Assembly: GCA_905478295.1 (NCBI GenBank) | Contig: CAJQHZ010000027.1 | Span: 1-64,000 of the forward strand | DNA length: 64,000 bases | Direction of reading: 5' to 3' | Origin: an uncultured Flavobacteriales bacterium | GTDB taxonomy: Bacteria; Bacteroidota; Bacteroidia; Flavobacteriales; Schleiferiaceae | Shown here: piece by piece, positions 9,126 through 18,550 of the stretch | Position numbering within the stretch: position 1 is the stretch's first letter | Layout: each line of letters opens with the position of its first letter | The notes under the pieces: generated by a model | Told to the model about the DNA's origin: nothing | The model's database searches: none | Seen by the model: only the letters and a program-made list of their open reading frames with translations | Made by a program: the position numbers and the translations under genes

Positions 9126-10046
9126 CTATTGAATGGATTTAGATTTTTTATTGCCTGTCCATTCTAAACCGAACACAAGCGCTGCACCACATAATGCGAG
9201 TACTAATGCTACCAGCCACAATTCGTCTGGTGCCAAATTTTGAGTAAGGATAGGAACGATTTCCTCTTTAGGTGTTCCTTCATGCTTAGTGAATGTCACC
9301 AAAACTTCTTTCCAAGGCCAAATCTTATTCAAAGAGCCGAGCAAAAAGCCACTAAGCAATGCTATGGTGAGATCATGGTATTTTTCGAAAACCCATTTCA
9401 AAAGTTTTGTGAAAGAGAGTAATCCTAGAATAGCACCGATACCGACTGCAGCGATCATCCCAAATTCTCGAGTAGCAATGGCTTCTAAAACAGTAGCATA
9501 AGCGCCGAGCAATAGCAATATAAAACTACCGCTGATGCCCGGCAGGATCATTGCACATATGGCTAAGGCACCGCACAAGATGAGGTAGGCATAGGACTCT
9601 GAACCGGAAGAAGCGGGTAAGGTCGTTATCCAATAGGCCAGCGCAGCTCCGATTGTAAAACTTAGAATTGTGAACCATTTCCATTGACTCACTTGTTTAC
9701 CAACTATGAAAATACTCGCGAAAACCAATCCAAAGAAAAAGCTCCAGAGATGGATGGGGAAGGTTTCAAGCAAATGTGAAAGCAAAGCCGCTAAACTCAG
9801 TACGCTTGTAAAAATACCGGCAAACAGTACAGTTAAAAAGATGCCGTTGATGTGGGACCAAAATTCCTTGAATTGACCTTTGAGTAGTAGATGAATCGCA
9901 CGAAGATTAAATTGACTCAAGGCGTGAATGAGCGTTTCATAAATGTTAGTTATGAATGCGATTGTACCACCGCTTACTCCTGGGACAACGTCAGCTGCTC
10001 CCATAGCCATGCCCTTTAAAAATAAAAAGCCGTATTTCTTAGTCAT
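9126..10046 (-). CDS. DUF368 family polyprenyl-phosphate transporter (PopT-like)
   Basis: A 306-residue polytopic membrane protein with about eight hydrophobic segments. It carries the DUF368 hallmark GAADVVPGVSGGTIAF near residue 16 and a second related ILPGISGSF near residue 167, an inverted-repeat pattern. DUF368 proteins (PopT) have been shown to recycle undecaprenyl phosphate across the cytoplasmic membrane for envelope polymers; the assignment here is by family. The start overlaps the end of the TPR gene by 8 bases, and aroE begins immediately after. The envelope role fits the nearby Kdo and glmM genes. Confidence 0.88.
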   Translation of the reverse strand: MTKKYGFLFLKGMAMGAADVVPGVSGGTIAFITNIYETLIHALSQFNLRAIHLLLKGQFKEFWSHINGIFLTVLFAGIFTSVLSLAALLSHLLETFPIHLWSFFFGLVFASIFIVGKQVSQWKWFTILSFTIGAALAYWITTLPASSGSESYAYLILCGALAICAMILPGISGSFILLLLGAYATVLEAIATREFGMIAAVGIGAILGLLSFTKLLKWVFEKYHDLTIALLSGFLLGSLNKIWPWKEVLVTFTKHEGTPKEEIVPILTQNLAPDELWLVALVLALCGAALVFGLEWTGNKKSKSIQ

Positions 10047-11343
10047 GATTCTCCCTTTGAATGGATGCTAAAATAGCACCTACAGCAGGGATTTTTGGTA
10101 ATTCCGGGAAGTATTCAGCAAAAAGTAGAAGGGTTTTTGGCTCTTTTTGCAACGTTTCGGCTAGGACCGTTTGTGCTGCAGCTAATTCATCGATCGCAAT
10201 GAGGTAGCCTGAGAGTACTAAGCGCAGTTGTATTGCGGTAGGGAATTTCGCTATCCCATCGTAAAGAATGCGGATTGCTTCATCTAAATCGTCCAGTTCT
10301 ATTAAACATTCTACGTAGTCCAGTACATCCTCTTCGCCATAGGCTTCTTCGAGCCATACGCGTTGAAAATCCTTTAAGGCATCAGCGTAGAGCTCTAGAT
10401 CCATGAGCACCCCAGCACGCTCTAAATGGATATCGTCAATGTCGTTTTCCAGTTCAATAGCAGTATTGAATTGACGCAGTGCTTCTTTTGGCGCGTCTAA
10501 TTCCAGCTCTAAAAGTCCTATCCTAAAATGAATATAACCGGATGGGACCTCGTCACTTATGCTTTGTCGGTACGCATTTAGTGCATCGTAAAGACGTTCG
10601 TTTCGCTCGTGAATTCGGCCTTGTTCGAAATGAGCGGGATGGTAGTTTTCATCTGCTAGTGTCGCCCATTCAAAAGCTTCTAATGCTTTTTTTTCTTGAT
10701 TCTTGCGCAAATAAAAAGCACCAATCTGGTACCACAACAAAGGGTTGTACGGCTCACGAGTGGTAAAGGCGTGGAATAGCTTTAATGCTCTGTCGTATTC
10801 ATTCGTGAAATCAAGACACATGGCTAATTGATACAAAGCACTTTCCTCAAAAGGTTCTTCTTCCATGTTACACCATTTTAAAAGTGCGTTAATGGCGCGA
10901 GGATAGTCTCCTTGACTGAGGTGTGCGTCAATGATAAGCTGCAGAACATCTATAGGATCTTCCGCATTTTCGAAGGCCTTGTCTAAAATTTGGAGTCCCT
11001 CAGCATTATCTCCTTGATGGAGTAATATAGTAGCCCGCGCAATGAGCAGTTCCACCGAACGCATATTTAATCCCTCTAGGTGATTGAGTTTCGCTTGTGC
11101 TTTGGTATAATCTTTCATCGCAATATCAAGCTGCACTTCTTTCACCTTGAATACGAAAGCTAAGGGATGAATTTCTTGCGCCAATGCTAGTGCGCTACGC
11201 ATCTGAGTAAAACCACCTGTTTCCAGATAATACTCCAGGATAAGTTCTAAATCTTCTACATCATAGTAGGGCTGACGGCCTTCGTTCAAGGCCTGTTCAA
11301 ACTGAACTACTAAAGTGTACGTGTCCTGATCTTCGAATCGCAT
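10039..11343 (-). CDS. Tetratricopeptide repeat protein
   Basis: A 434-residue soluble protein made largely of TPR-type helix pairs of about 34 residues (for example PYNPLLWYQIGAFYLRKN, NYHPAHFEQGRIHERN, DDIHLERAGVLMDLE). It has no signal peptide or membrane segment, so it is probably a cytoplasmic scaffold. It leads the minus-strand run TPR, DUF368, aroE, DUF349, uvrB, DUF3784 and overlaps the DUF368 gene by 8 bases. Partner and role are unknown. Confidence 0.85.
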   Translation of the reverse strand: MRFEDQDTYTLVVQFEQALNEGRQPYYDVEDLELILEYYLETGGFTQMRSALALAQEIHPLAFVFKVKEVQLDIAMKDYTKAQAKLNHLEGLNMRSVELLIARATILLHQGDNAEGLQILDKAFENAEDPIDVLQLIIDAHLSQGDYPRAINALLKWCNMEEEPFEESALYQLAMCLDFTNEYDRALKLFHAFTTREPYNPLLWYQIGAFYLRKNQEKKALEAFEWATLADENYHPAHFEQGRIHERNERLYDALNAYRQSISDEVPSGYIHFRIGLLELELDAPKEALRQFNTAIELENDIDDIHLERAGVLMDLELYADALKDFQRVWLEEAYGEEDVLDYVECLIELDDLDEAIRILYDGIAKFPTAIQLRLVLSGYLIAIDELAAAQTVLAETLQKEPKTLLLFAEYFPELPKIPAVGAILASIQRENHD

Positions 11344-11347
11344 AGTA

Positions 11348-11355
11348 GAAATTTA
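11348..11355 (-). promoter_or_regulatory. -7 box 4 bases before the TPR gene start
   Basis: Read on the minus strand this is TAAATTTC, one mismatch from TAnnTTTG. It ends four bases before the ATG at 11343 and would drive the six-gene minus-strand run with essentially no 5' leader. Confidence 0.35.
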
Positions 11356-11472
11356 AGCACAATTCAATGGCTTCACTAAGCCGGGGTAATAAATTCGTTT
11401 AAAGCTATCAACACTGTTATTAACAATGACCATTTTGACCGCACCTTCATTGGGCACCACATCAGCCTGCCT

Positions 11473-11480
11473 TATCTTCG
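11473..11480 (+). promoter_or_regulatory. -7 box upstream of glmM
   Basis: TATCTTCG (one mismatch to TAnnTTTG) lies 21 bases before the glmM ATG at 11502. Confidence 0.5.
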
Positions 11481-11501
11481 CTAGAAATCTAACCAAACAA
11501 G

Positions 11502-12878
11502 ATGACCTTAATTAAATCCATCTCAGGAATTCGCGGCACCATTGGCGGTACTGCCGGCAATAACTTAACACCACTTGATGCTGTAAAGTTTGCAGCAGGT
11601 TACGGAGCTTGGCTCAAAGAACGAAATAATCACTGCACAGTAGTGATCGGTAGGGACGCGCGTCCCTCCGGACAGATGATAGAAAATTTAGTCATTAGTA
11701 CTTTACAAGGCTTAGGAATAGATGTGATTAATACCGGATTGAGCACTACGCCAACCGTAGAGATGTTAGTGCCACGTTTCAAGGCATCGGGTGGAATTAT
11801 CCTTACTGCGTCGCACAATCCAAAAGAATGGAACGCCCTTAAGTTGCTAAACGAGGAGGGTGAATTTGTTTCTGGAGATGACGGCGCCGCTATTTTAAGA
11901 TTAGCAGAAGATGCGGACTTAGCCTTCGCTGAGGTAGATAATTTAGGCCAAGTATCGAAATGCAATGACGGTATGGAGTGGCATATAGAACAAGTTTTAG
12001 CACTTCCATCGGTAGATGCAGCAGCAGTGCGTGCGGGAGGGTTTCATGTGGCAATAGATGCGGTACACAGTTCTGGTTCGGTAGCCATTCCTCTGCTTTT
12101 GGATGCGATGGGTGTTAGCTATGAAAACCTTTATCCTGAGCCTACGGGACAATTCCCGCATAACCCAGAGCCATTAGAAAAGCACCTTGGCGCCATTATC
12201 GATACGGTAAAATCCGGTTCGTTTTCAATGGGTATTGTTGTTGATCCCGATGTAGACCGCTTGGCATTTATTGATGAAAAAGGAGCCATGTTCGGTGAAG
12301 AATACACACTCGTTCTTGTTGCAGATTACTTATTGAGTTTACAGACAGGTGCTGTCGTGAGCAACATGAGCTCTTCTAAGGCGCTGCGAGATCTTGCAGA
12401 ATCTAAGGGTGGAAGTTACACTGCCTCAGCGGTAGGTGAAGTTAATGTGGTGAATGAGATGAAACGCACGAATGCTGTGCTCGGAGGGGAAGGTAACGGC
12501 GGAATTATTCTACCGGCACTTCATTACGGCAGGGATGCACTCGTGGGAATAGCATTGGCATTAACGCATTTGGCTAAATCTGGAAAGACAATGAGCGAAT
12601 TGCGTGCTGGATATCCGGAATACTACATGGCAAAACAAAAAATTGAGCTCGTACCTAGTCTAGACGTCGATGGTATTTTAGCCTCTATTGCGGAGCGTTA
12701 TTCTAATGAGGAACTAAGTACAATAGATGGCGTAAAAATCACATGGTCAGACCGTTGGGTTCATTTACGTAAATCTAATACAGAGCCCATTGTGCGCATT
12801 TATACGGAGGCGCCGTCTGTCGACGAAGCGACCCAATTGGGACAAGATTTCATGGATATTATCGCGTCTCTCGCGTAA
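11502..12878 (+). CDS. glmM: Phosphoglucosamine mutase / phosphohexomutase
   Basis: Alpha-D-phosphohexomutase family; most likely converts glucosamine-6-phosphate to glucosamine-1-phosphate for UDP-GlcNAc, peptidoglycan and LPS. The 458-residue protein has the phosphoserine loop TASHNPKEWNALK (about 101-113), metal loop DPDVDRLAF (about 248-256), sugar loop GEGNGGI (about 329-335) and phosphate-binding RKSNTEPIVRIY (about 427-438). Length matches Bacteroidota GlmM-like enzymes. A phosphomannomutase/phosphoglucomutase specificity cannot be excluded from sequence alone. Confidence 0.87.
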   Translation: MTLIKSISGIRGTIGGTAGNNLTPLDAVKFAAGYGAWLKERNNHCTVVIGRDARPSGQMIENLVISTLQGLGIDVINTGLSTTPTVEMLVPRFKASGGIILTASHNPKEWNALKLLNEEGEFVSGDDGAAILRLAEDADLAFAEVDNLGQVSKCNDGMEWHIEQVLALPSVDAAAVRAGGFHVAIDAVHSSGSVAIPLLLDAMGVSYENLYPEPTGQFPHNPEPLEKHLGAIIDTVKSGSFSMGIVVDPDVDRLAFIDEKGAMFGEEYTLVLVADYLLSLQTGAVVSNMSSSKALRDLAESKGGSYTASAVGEVNVVNEMKRTNAVLGGEGNGGIILPALHYGRDALVGIALALTHLAKSGKTMSELRAGYPEYYMAKQKIELVPSLDVDGILASIAERYSNEELSTIDGVKITWSDRWVHLRKSNTEPIVRIYTEAPSVDEATQLGQDFMDIIASLA

Positions 12879-12904
12879 GACTTCCATCAATCCTTTCTAA
12901 CTCC

Positions 12905-12912
12905 TATCTTTG
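12905..12912 (+). promoter_or_regulatory. -7 box upstream of the cysteine desulfurase; rules out an upstream TTG start
   Basis: TATCTTTG is an exact TAnnTTTG match ending 21 bases before the ATG at 12934. An in-frame TTG at 12910 falls inside the box and so cannot be the start. Confidence 0.6.
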
Positions 12913-12933
12913 AGCAAACCTAATTGCACAGAG

Positions 12934-14082
12934 ATGGGAGTTATTTTTTTGGATAATGCTGCTACCACACCCTTAGAACCTCGCGTCAAAGAGGAAATGA
13001 TTCGCATGATGGATAATTTCGGCAATCCGTCGAGCACACACCTCAGTGGTCGCGGAGCAAAGGTTGAAGTTGAAGTCGTTCGTAAGCGTATAGCGCAATC
13101 CATAGGGGCGGAGCCTGGTGAGATTTTCTTCACCTCTGGTGGAACAGAAGCGGATAACATGGCGCTGTTTTGTAGCGTACGTGATTTAGGTGTTGAACGT
13201 ATCATTACTACGCATATAGAGCATCACGCTGTCGGGCATCCCGTAGAATTTATGGTCGAGCGCGGTGAAGTAAACGCGGCGTATTTGTCTGTTGATGCTC
13301 ACGGCGATATCGATCTTGAAGAATTAGAAGCCTTACTCGAGAACGGGCCAAAAACGTTGGTGAGTCTGATGTTTGCAAACAACGAAATAGGCAATTTGAA
13401 TCCCGTCGCTGAAATCAGCGCGATGTGCAAGAAATACGGCGCCTTATTTCATTCAGATACAGTTCAAGCCATGGGTCATTTGCCTATTAATGTAAAGGAA
13501 GTTTCCTATGATTTTCTTACGTGCTCTGCGCATAAAATACACGGGCCCAAGGGCATTGGATTTGCCTATGTACGCAGCGGATTGAAGATCAAGCCTTTGA
13601 TTCAGGGTGGTGCGCAAGAACGCAACCTACGAGCTGGAACTGAAAATACTATTGGGATTTGTGCCTTAGGTAAAGCTTTCGCTATTGCCACAGAAGAAAT
13701 GTCGGAAGATCATAAGCACGTAGAAGCGTTGAAGAAGTATGTCATAGATGGCGTCAAAGAAATTGTTCCCGGAGTGAAGTTTTTTGGGCGCAGTGCGGAA
13801 TTGGACCGCAGTCTTTATACCGTATTGAGTATTGCGATTCCGAAAACAGGTAACGATATGCTCACTTTTACCATGGATATGAAGGGCGTTAATGTGAGCG
13901 GCGGTTCTGCATGTACTTCTGGTTCGAACCAAGGCAGTCACGTGATTCGTGCTTTGGGGGAGTGGACCGCTGAGTACCAACCCGTTCGTGTATCGTTCAG
14001 TAAATTCAATACGAAAGATTGTGCCGAGGGCTTCTTGAATGTATTGAGAGAACTTTACACTGAATCTCCAGTACACGCCTAG
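12934..14082 (+). CDS. Cysteine desulfurase (NifS/IscS-like)
   Basis: PLP enzyme that takes sulfur from cysteine for iron-sulfur clusters and thio-modifications. The 382-residue protein (from the ATG at 12934) begins MGVIFLDNAATTPLEP. It has the PLP-binding lysine in CSAHKIHGPKG (near residue 199) and the catalytic cysteine in GGSACTSGSNQGSH (near residue 322). The short Cys loop and overall form resemble the NifS/IscS group rather than SufS. The -7 box at 12905-12912 supports this start. Its stop shares the palindrome CTAG with the stop of the convergent exoprotein gene. Confidence 0.92.
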   Translation: MGVIFLDNAATTPLEPRVKEEMIRMMDNFGNPSSTHLSGRGAKVEVEVVRKRIAQSIGAEPGEIFFTSGGTEADNMALFCSVRDLGVERIITTHIEHHAVGHPVEFMVERGEVNAAYLSVDAHGDIDLEELEALLENGPKTLVSLMFANNEIGNLNPVAEISAMCKKYGALFHSDTVQAMGHLPINVKEVSYDFLTCSAHKIHGPKGIGFAYVRSGLKIKPLIQGGAQERNLRAGTENTIGICALGKAFAIATEEMSEDHKHVEALKKYVIDGVKEIVPGVKFFGRSAELDRSLYTVLSIAIPKTGNDMLTFTMDMKGVNVSGGSACTSGSNQGSHVIRALGEWTAEYQPVRVSFSKFNTKDCAEGFLNVLRELYTESPVHA

Positions 14083-17000
14083 CGTAGGAGAGTTACGGTT
14101 CCTATTCGGACTTCATCGCCTCCAGTGAAACGGTAGGTATATACATCTTGAGGTACAGGTTTATCATTAAAAGTACCGTCCCAAAATTCATTGAATGGAT
14201 TTTCACTTCGGTAGACTTCATTTCCCCAACTATCGTAAATCCTAAAGGTTGGATCTTCTAAACAACTGTTTCCGTAAATCTTGAATTTTTCATTATCCTT
14301 ATCCCCATTTGGAGTGAAAGCTGTTGGAATATAGACGCGTCCGTCAATGCGCTCAATAGTTGCCATGAAATCGAATTCATAGGCTCGATTACATAGGGTG
14401 TCGATAATAGTCAGTGTAACATCTTCAAGTCCTGATTCTGGGTACCGGAAAGTAGGTATCATACCAGTATCCGGATTGCCGCTGAAGTCCCATTCGAAGA
14501 TCATGTTACTGTCCACGTTTTGGTAGATGACGTCAACGCCACCGTAACGGCAGCTGTCGGTGAATAGATTTACTGTAGGTACATTCGCATCGTCATCGAA
14601 GACAATGGTGAAGAATTGGTCGTATCCAACGTCACAGAAGCTGTCCCTAGCCGATACTGTCGCTGTATAGGTAGCGAAAGCAGGATAGGTATGGTTCACA
14701 ACGGTATTGGTCGTCGTAAGCGTTGTACCATCCCCGAAATCCCATTCGTAATAATCGGCATCAACTAACTGGTCCGTCCATGTTACTTCGCGGAATAAAT
14801 CACAGCTGGCATAATCTTCCATCCAATCAGAGATAGGGAATGCTGCAGTATCGTGAACGATCTGTACAAAAGCCGTGTCATAACTGTCGCATATGGTATC
14901 TATGGCCACCAGCATCACATTGTAGGTGCCCAGGTTGGGGAAGGTGACAATGGGTTCTGTAAGATTGGAGGTGTCGCCTTGGCCAAAATCCCAGAAATAG
15001 GCATTGGCGTTTGTACTGTTATTCGCCAAACGAAGCGTCAATTCATAACAGCTGGTATCCGGTAGAAAATTCAGATCTACGGAAGCATCTGCTTCTATGG
15101 CCGTTTCGAAATCCAATTTTATCACGCCTAGGTTACAGTTGCTGCTGTTGTTGGTTTCGGAGAAGGCTCCTGGAGTCGTAGGGAGGTCATCGTTCCCTCC
15201 GCAACCGGCACAAACGGCTTGGTAAATTCGGCCACGGTCGTCAAATCTCGACGTACCTCCATCCACGTGTTCAGAACTGGTAGATCCTCCAAAATAACTT
15301 CCGTACGAGAACGAACCGAAATTTTTGCTGAGCACCATGAAATAGAAATCGGAGCCATTCGTACTGGATTGTAAGGCATCTGAAGAAACAGGTAATTGCT
15401 CTACTGTAGTATTGTAATAACCATTGTTCGTTACGCCACCCCAACCGGAGAGTAGTATGTTCAAACAGTCGTCAACATTGAAGGCCGTGGGCACTAGATT
15501 TTGCACTCCCTGCGGTGAACCAAACGCTGTTGATGCGGAGCTTGAAGTAAGATCATTGCTTAGTTTGTGAATGAACTGCTTTCTGTATTGTGGTGTGCCC
15601 CACGAGCCATTGGAAATAGGGTAGGCGCCCTGTGTTTGCCCGAAAGCATAAACGTTTCCTAGTTTATCCACATCGAGAATGAAACTTTGATCGTATGAAC
15701 TTGTGCCGAGATAGGTTGATTGCTGCAGGGCACCTGTCGAAGCGTCAAATTTTGCGACATAACCATCGTGATTACCGCCGTATGCGCTTTTATATCCGCC
15801 GGTTGTGCTGGGAAGATTATTACCATCAGTACCGCCAGTTACAAAAACTGCATTGTTGTGAAACTTTAAACTGTACCCGGCATCGTCGCTGGTACTTCCG
15901 TAATAGTTGCTCCACAGGAGCGAAGTACCCGCGGGATTGAGTTTAAATACAACGGCATCTTGACCACCGGCTTTTGAACAACTACTGCAATTTGTAGAAG
16001 GGAAGTTGGTGCTGTTTGTAGAAGCGGTGACATAAATGTTGTTTGAACCGTCTACTACGACTTCACCGCGGGCTGCATCACCATAATTTTTAACGATGTT
16101 GGTATTGAGTCCGTCGTTTCCTGTTCCACCGATGTAGGTTGAACTGAGCAAAGCTGTACCGTTGGTATTGAAACGCGTGATGAACAGGTCTGCCTTTTTA
16201 AATTCATAGCCGTTAATACTTACAGAAGTTCCACCAGCGTTGGCAGGTTGAATCGGATTCTGTGTCGGGAAATTGCTGCTCCCAGTGGTGCCCATAACAA
16301 TTAAATGACCGCTGCTATTCACCACTAAACTGTGTGGATGATCGGGCGCTGTACCCCCTAGATACGTAGCGTAAAGCATCGTGTTTCCTTGCGGTTCAAA
16401 CACGGTAATGGTTACATCAGGGTTGAAGCCTAAGTTAATTCCAGGAGGATCGTTATAGGTCGTTTGGAATGCGCCTGTCGATGCCACATAGCCCGTTGCG
16501 AAAGCAACACCTGCCCCGTATAATCTACCTAGATCATCATAGGTGGCGCTGAAGCCCCAGTTGTCCGTTAATGAGCCGCTAAAAGAAGTGAAGATGAGTT
16601 GCGGATCCAAGACAAGTGAGTCTAAGGTCCTTGCAATAGCCTCCGTTTTAAACCGAATGATATTGTTGTCTTTTTCATACCACAGTCCGAAGTCGACGCG
16701 TTTACCGTCCTTCCAGCCCCAACCGACTGGTACACTTTCGAGAAAAGTACCGATAGACGTATGAATGATTAATGCGCCTTCCGGACTGATTTCGGTTTTA
16801 GTAGCGCCTTCATAGATCCATTGAATAGCATCTACAGTTGACGCATCTGTTAAGTGCCATTGGTATTTCACATGGTTTCCAGTTTGTCCAAATGCCAAAG
16901 TAGAGTTTGGATATAGTCCTTCGTATGTTAAGCCACGTGCGGGTCGTACGCCACCGCGCCAAAATGTTGAATCTTCTCCGATAAAGTAATTGTGGTAAAA

Positions 17001-17324
17001 CTCTGTGGGTTTTTGCTCTTGCGCTAACGTTGGTGTAGCATTTAAAAACTTGAGCCGTACCGCATGACACTTAAGGACATCCGCTTCGTGACTAAGTCCT
17101 GCCTCGTGCATGTTATGACCGTGGAGGTCTTCTAAATGACGTGCGTCCCGAAGGACAATTTGCACCGCATCTTTTTCGAAAAACAATCCACCATATTTCA
17201 AAGGCATTTTGTGCGAAAAGTTACCGGACCACTGTCCTTCGTTGGGCACAAAAAGCGCTTCCTGTCCCGAGACGGTGGGGAAGAGCGTAAGCACGAGGAA
17301 CAAGGAAAGTAAGCTTTTGCGCAT
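14079..17324 (-). CDS. Giant secreted SBBP/PKD protein with gliding-associated (type B) T9SS C-terminus
   Basis: Predicted surface or secreted protein of 1081 residues exported by Sec and then the type IX system. It has a signal peptide (MRKSLLSLFLVLTL..., about 20 residues), an N-terminal FVPNEGQW domain typical of SBBP-repeat proteins, beta-propeller SBBP-type repeats over about residues 230-720 (repeated D-x-x-G-N-x-Y-V-x-G cores), then PKD-like modules (YYEWDFGDGT). The type B end starts at about residue 1000 (YIPTAFTPNGDKDNE, IYDSWGNEVYRSENPF). The start at 17324 was preferred because it begins a good signal peptide just after a -7 box; a longer TTG frame to 17372 adds no signal sequence. 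Confidence 0.88.
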   Translation of the reverse strand: MRKSLLSLFLVLTLFPTVSGQEALFVPNEGQWSGNFSHKMPLKYGGLFFEKDAVQIVLRDARHLEDLHGHNMHEAGLSHEADVLKCHAVRLKFLNATPTLAQEQKPTEFYHNYFIGEDSTFWRGGVRPARGLTYEGLYPNSTLAFGQTGNHVKYQWHLTDASTVDAIQWIYEGATKTEISPEGALIIHTSIGTFLESVPVGWGWKDGKRVDFGLWYEKDNNIIRFKTEAIARTLDSLVLDPQLIFTSFSGSLTDNWGFSATYDDLGRLYGAGVAFATGYVASTGAFQTTYNDPPGINLGFNPDVTITVFEPQGNTMLYATYLGGTAPDHPHSLVVNSSGHLIVMGTTGSSNFPTQNPIQPANAGGTSVSINGYEFKKADLFITRFNTNGTALLSSTYIGGTGNDGLNTNIVKNYGDAARGEVVVDGSNNIYVTASTNSTNFPSTNCSSCSKAGGQDAVVFKLNPAGTSLLWSNYYGSTSDDAGYSLKFHNNAVFVTGGTDGNNLPSTTGGYKSAYGGNHDGYVAKFDASTGALQQSTYLGTSSYDQSFILDVDKLGNVYAFGQTQGAYPISNGSWGTPQYRKQFIHKLSNDLTSSSASTAFGSPQGVQNLVPTAFNVDDCLNILLSGWGGVTNNGYYNTTVEQLPVSSDALQSSTNGSDFYFMVLSKNFGSFSYGSYFGGSTSSEHVDGGTSRFDDRGRIYQAVCAGCGGNDDLPTTPGAFSETNNSSNCNLGVIKLDFETAIEADASVDLNFLPDTSCYELTLRLANNSTNANAYFWDFGQGDTSNLTEPIVTFPNLGTYNVMLVAIDTICDSYDTAFVQIVHDTAAFPISDWMEDYASCDLFREVTWTDQLVDADYYEWDFGDGTTLTTTNTVVNHTYPAFATYTATVSARDSFCDVGYDQFFTIVFDDDANVPTVNLFTDSCRYGGVDVIYQNVDSNMIFEWDFSGNPDTGMIPTFRYPESGLEDVTLTIIDTLCNRAYEFDFMATIERIDGRVYIPTAFTPNGDKDNEKFKIYGNSCLEDPTFRIYDSWGNEVYRSENPFNEFWDGTFNDKPVPQDVYTYRFTGGDEVRIGTVTLLR

Positions 17325-17328
17325 AGAA

Positions 17329-17336
17329 TAAAGATA
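17329..17336 (-). promoter_or_regulatory. -7 box 4 bases before the SBBP/PKD exoprotein start
   Basis: On the minus strand TATCTTTA, followed by TTCT and then the ATG at 17324. This places the expected transcript start at the start codon. Confidence 0.45.
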
Positions 17337-17352
17337 CATCAAAAAGGATGCC

Positions 17353-18546
17353 TCATTCCAAACGCTTGACAAGGACCATTAGTTTATCCTTACCCTGTTT
17401 AACAGCGAATAATTTGTTTTCTCGCCCTTCTTTCCAACCCAATTTTTTTCTTATTACATCGGGATGTTCCGGGTAGCCGATGCGCTCTATAGCGCCACCC
17501 TCTGAAGGAAGCTTTAGTTTGTAAGGTTTCGCAACTTCAATGACTTTGTAGCGCTTGTAAAAAGAAGAGGCGGGGAGAAGCTCGTCTGTTGTGTAGAGGT
17601 TGCCCACGGTCCATTTTTTCCAATGTTGTTTTGTAGCCAAACCTTCGTGCAATTTACTTTTTGCCAGTGCCGGACCGGGTTGAATTAGGAATTGGTCCAA
17701 TTCATTGACAAATGACAACGCTGTTGCTTTGTGCGTATTGCTATGCTCAATAGACGAGTCTGCTTGTAGTAAAATGGCTTTAATTATGGGCTGACCAAGG
17801 TATCCTTCTCGCTGTATTGCTAGCACTTCTTTACATTCACCTTGGTACTCAACCACATGAATTTCACTTAAGTACTCCAGCTCATGCAGTGCATTCAAGT
17901 CCACCATAGGGCTGTGCTTTGTCATTAGCGTATGGCTCAGGGTAAGTAGCTCCTGTTGTAAAACAATAATATTAGGACTTGCATCTCGAAGTGCTACAGA
18001 CTTTCCGGTACCTGTTCTTCGGTCCGGATCAAGGTAAATGGTGACTTCTGATGGGGAAATATCTTTTTCATGAAGCCAACGTTTTAGCTCATGAAGTACC
18101 GATGTTGCCGTGCCTGCGGTGTGTGTCGTGTTTTTTAGATTGAATTCTAAAAGCCTGGACAATCCAGGGTCCAATTCATTCGCGAAATGACCGAGCGAGC
18201 CATTACGTTGCGTAAAAGCCCATGAATCGATACCCATTCCAGCACATAAATCTATCGTGAACGGAGAAGCGATCAATGATGCCTTGTAATGTGCTGTTCG
18301 TTCTGAGCTGCTTTGTTCGGTTGCTTGTCCTGTAGGAAATATCCAATTCCCGCGGAGCAAGGCTGGGAATTTATTAGCATACTTACGCTGTACCTCTAAT
18401 TGTGTAATCCAACTGGCATAGGGGCGTTTAAGGCCAAATTTTAATCGGAGATCCGTTACCGCTGAATCTTTATGAGATGCCAGCCAGGCTGTTGCCTCTG
18501 GACCTATGAAATCCTCCGGATGTACTTGCTGTTTGGGGTGTGCCAT
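17353..18546 (-). CDS. SAM-dependent methyltransferase-like protein, PG_1098/THUMP-like family
   Basis: A 397-residue cytoplasmic protein. The middle carries a class I methyltransferase fold: the SAM-loop-like FTIDLCAGMGID, then YLDPDRRTGTGK, a DPDRR motif seen in the Bacteroidota PG_1098 family. The C-terminal part resembles the THUMP-like and ferredoxin-like domains of that family, which hints at an RNA substrate (inference). I use the ATG at 18546, beginning MAHPKQQ; a longer TTG frame to 18597 would lie inside the upstream permease gene. The start is 5 bases from the permease stop region, consistent with an operon. Confidence 0.75.
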   Translation of the reverse strand: MAHPKQQVHPEDFIGPEATAWLASHKDSAVTDLRLKFGLKRPYASWITQLEVQRKYANKFPALLRGNWIFPTGQATEQSSSERTAHYKASLIASPFTIDLCAGMGIDSWAFTQRNGSLGHFANELDPGLSRLLEFNLKNTTHTAGTATSVLHELKRWLHEKDISPSEVTIYLDPDRRTGTGKSVALRDASPNIIVLQQELLTLSHTLMTKHSPMVDLNALHELEYLSEIHVVEYQGECKEVLAIQREGYLGQPIIKAILLQADSSIEHSNTHKATALSFVNELDQFLIQPGPALAKSKLHEGLATKQHWKKWTVGNLYTTDELLPASSFYKRYKVIEVAKPYKLKLPSEGGAIERIGYPEHPDVIRKKLGWKEGRENKLFAVKQGKDKLMVLVKRLE

Positions 18547-18550
18547 ACAT

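Noticed and set aside
12910-12933. TTG start for the cysteine desulfurase
   Set aside because: The codon lies within the exact -7 box at 12905-12912; the ATG at 12934 begins the conserved N-terminus.
13666-14076. A 136-codon open frame antisense to the cysteine desulfurase
   Set aside because: It mirrors a strongly conserved gene, has no recognisable domain and no promoter of its own.
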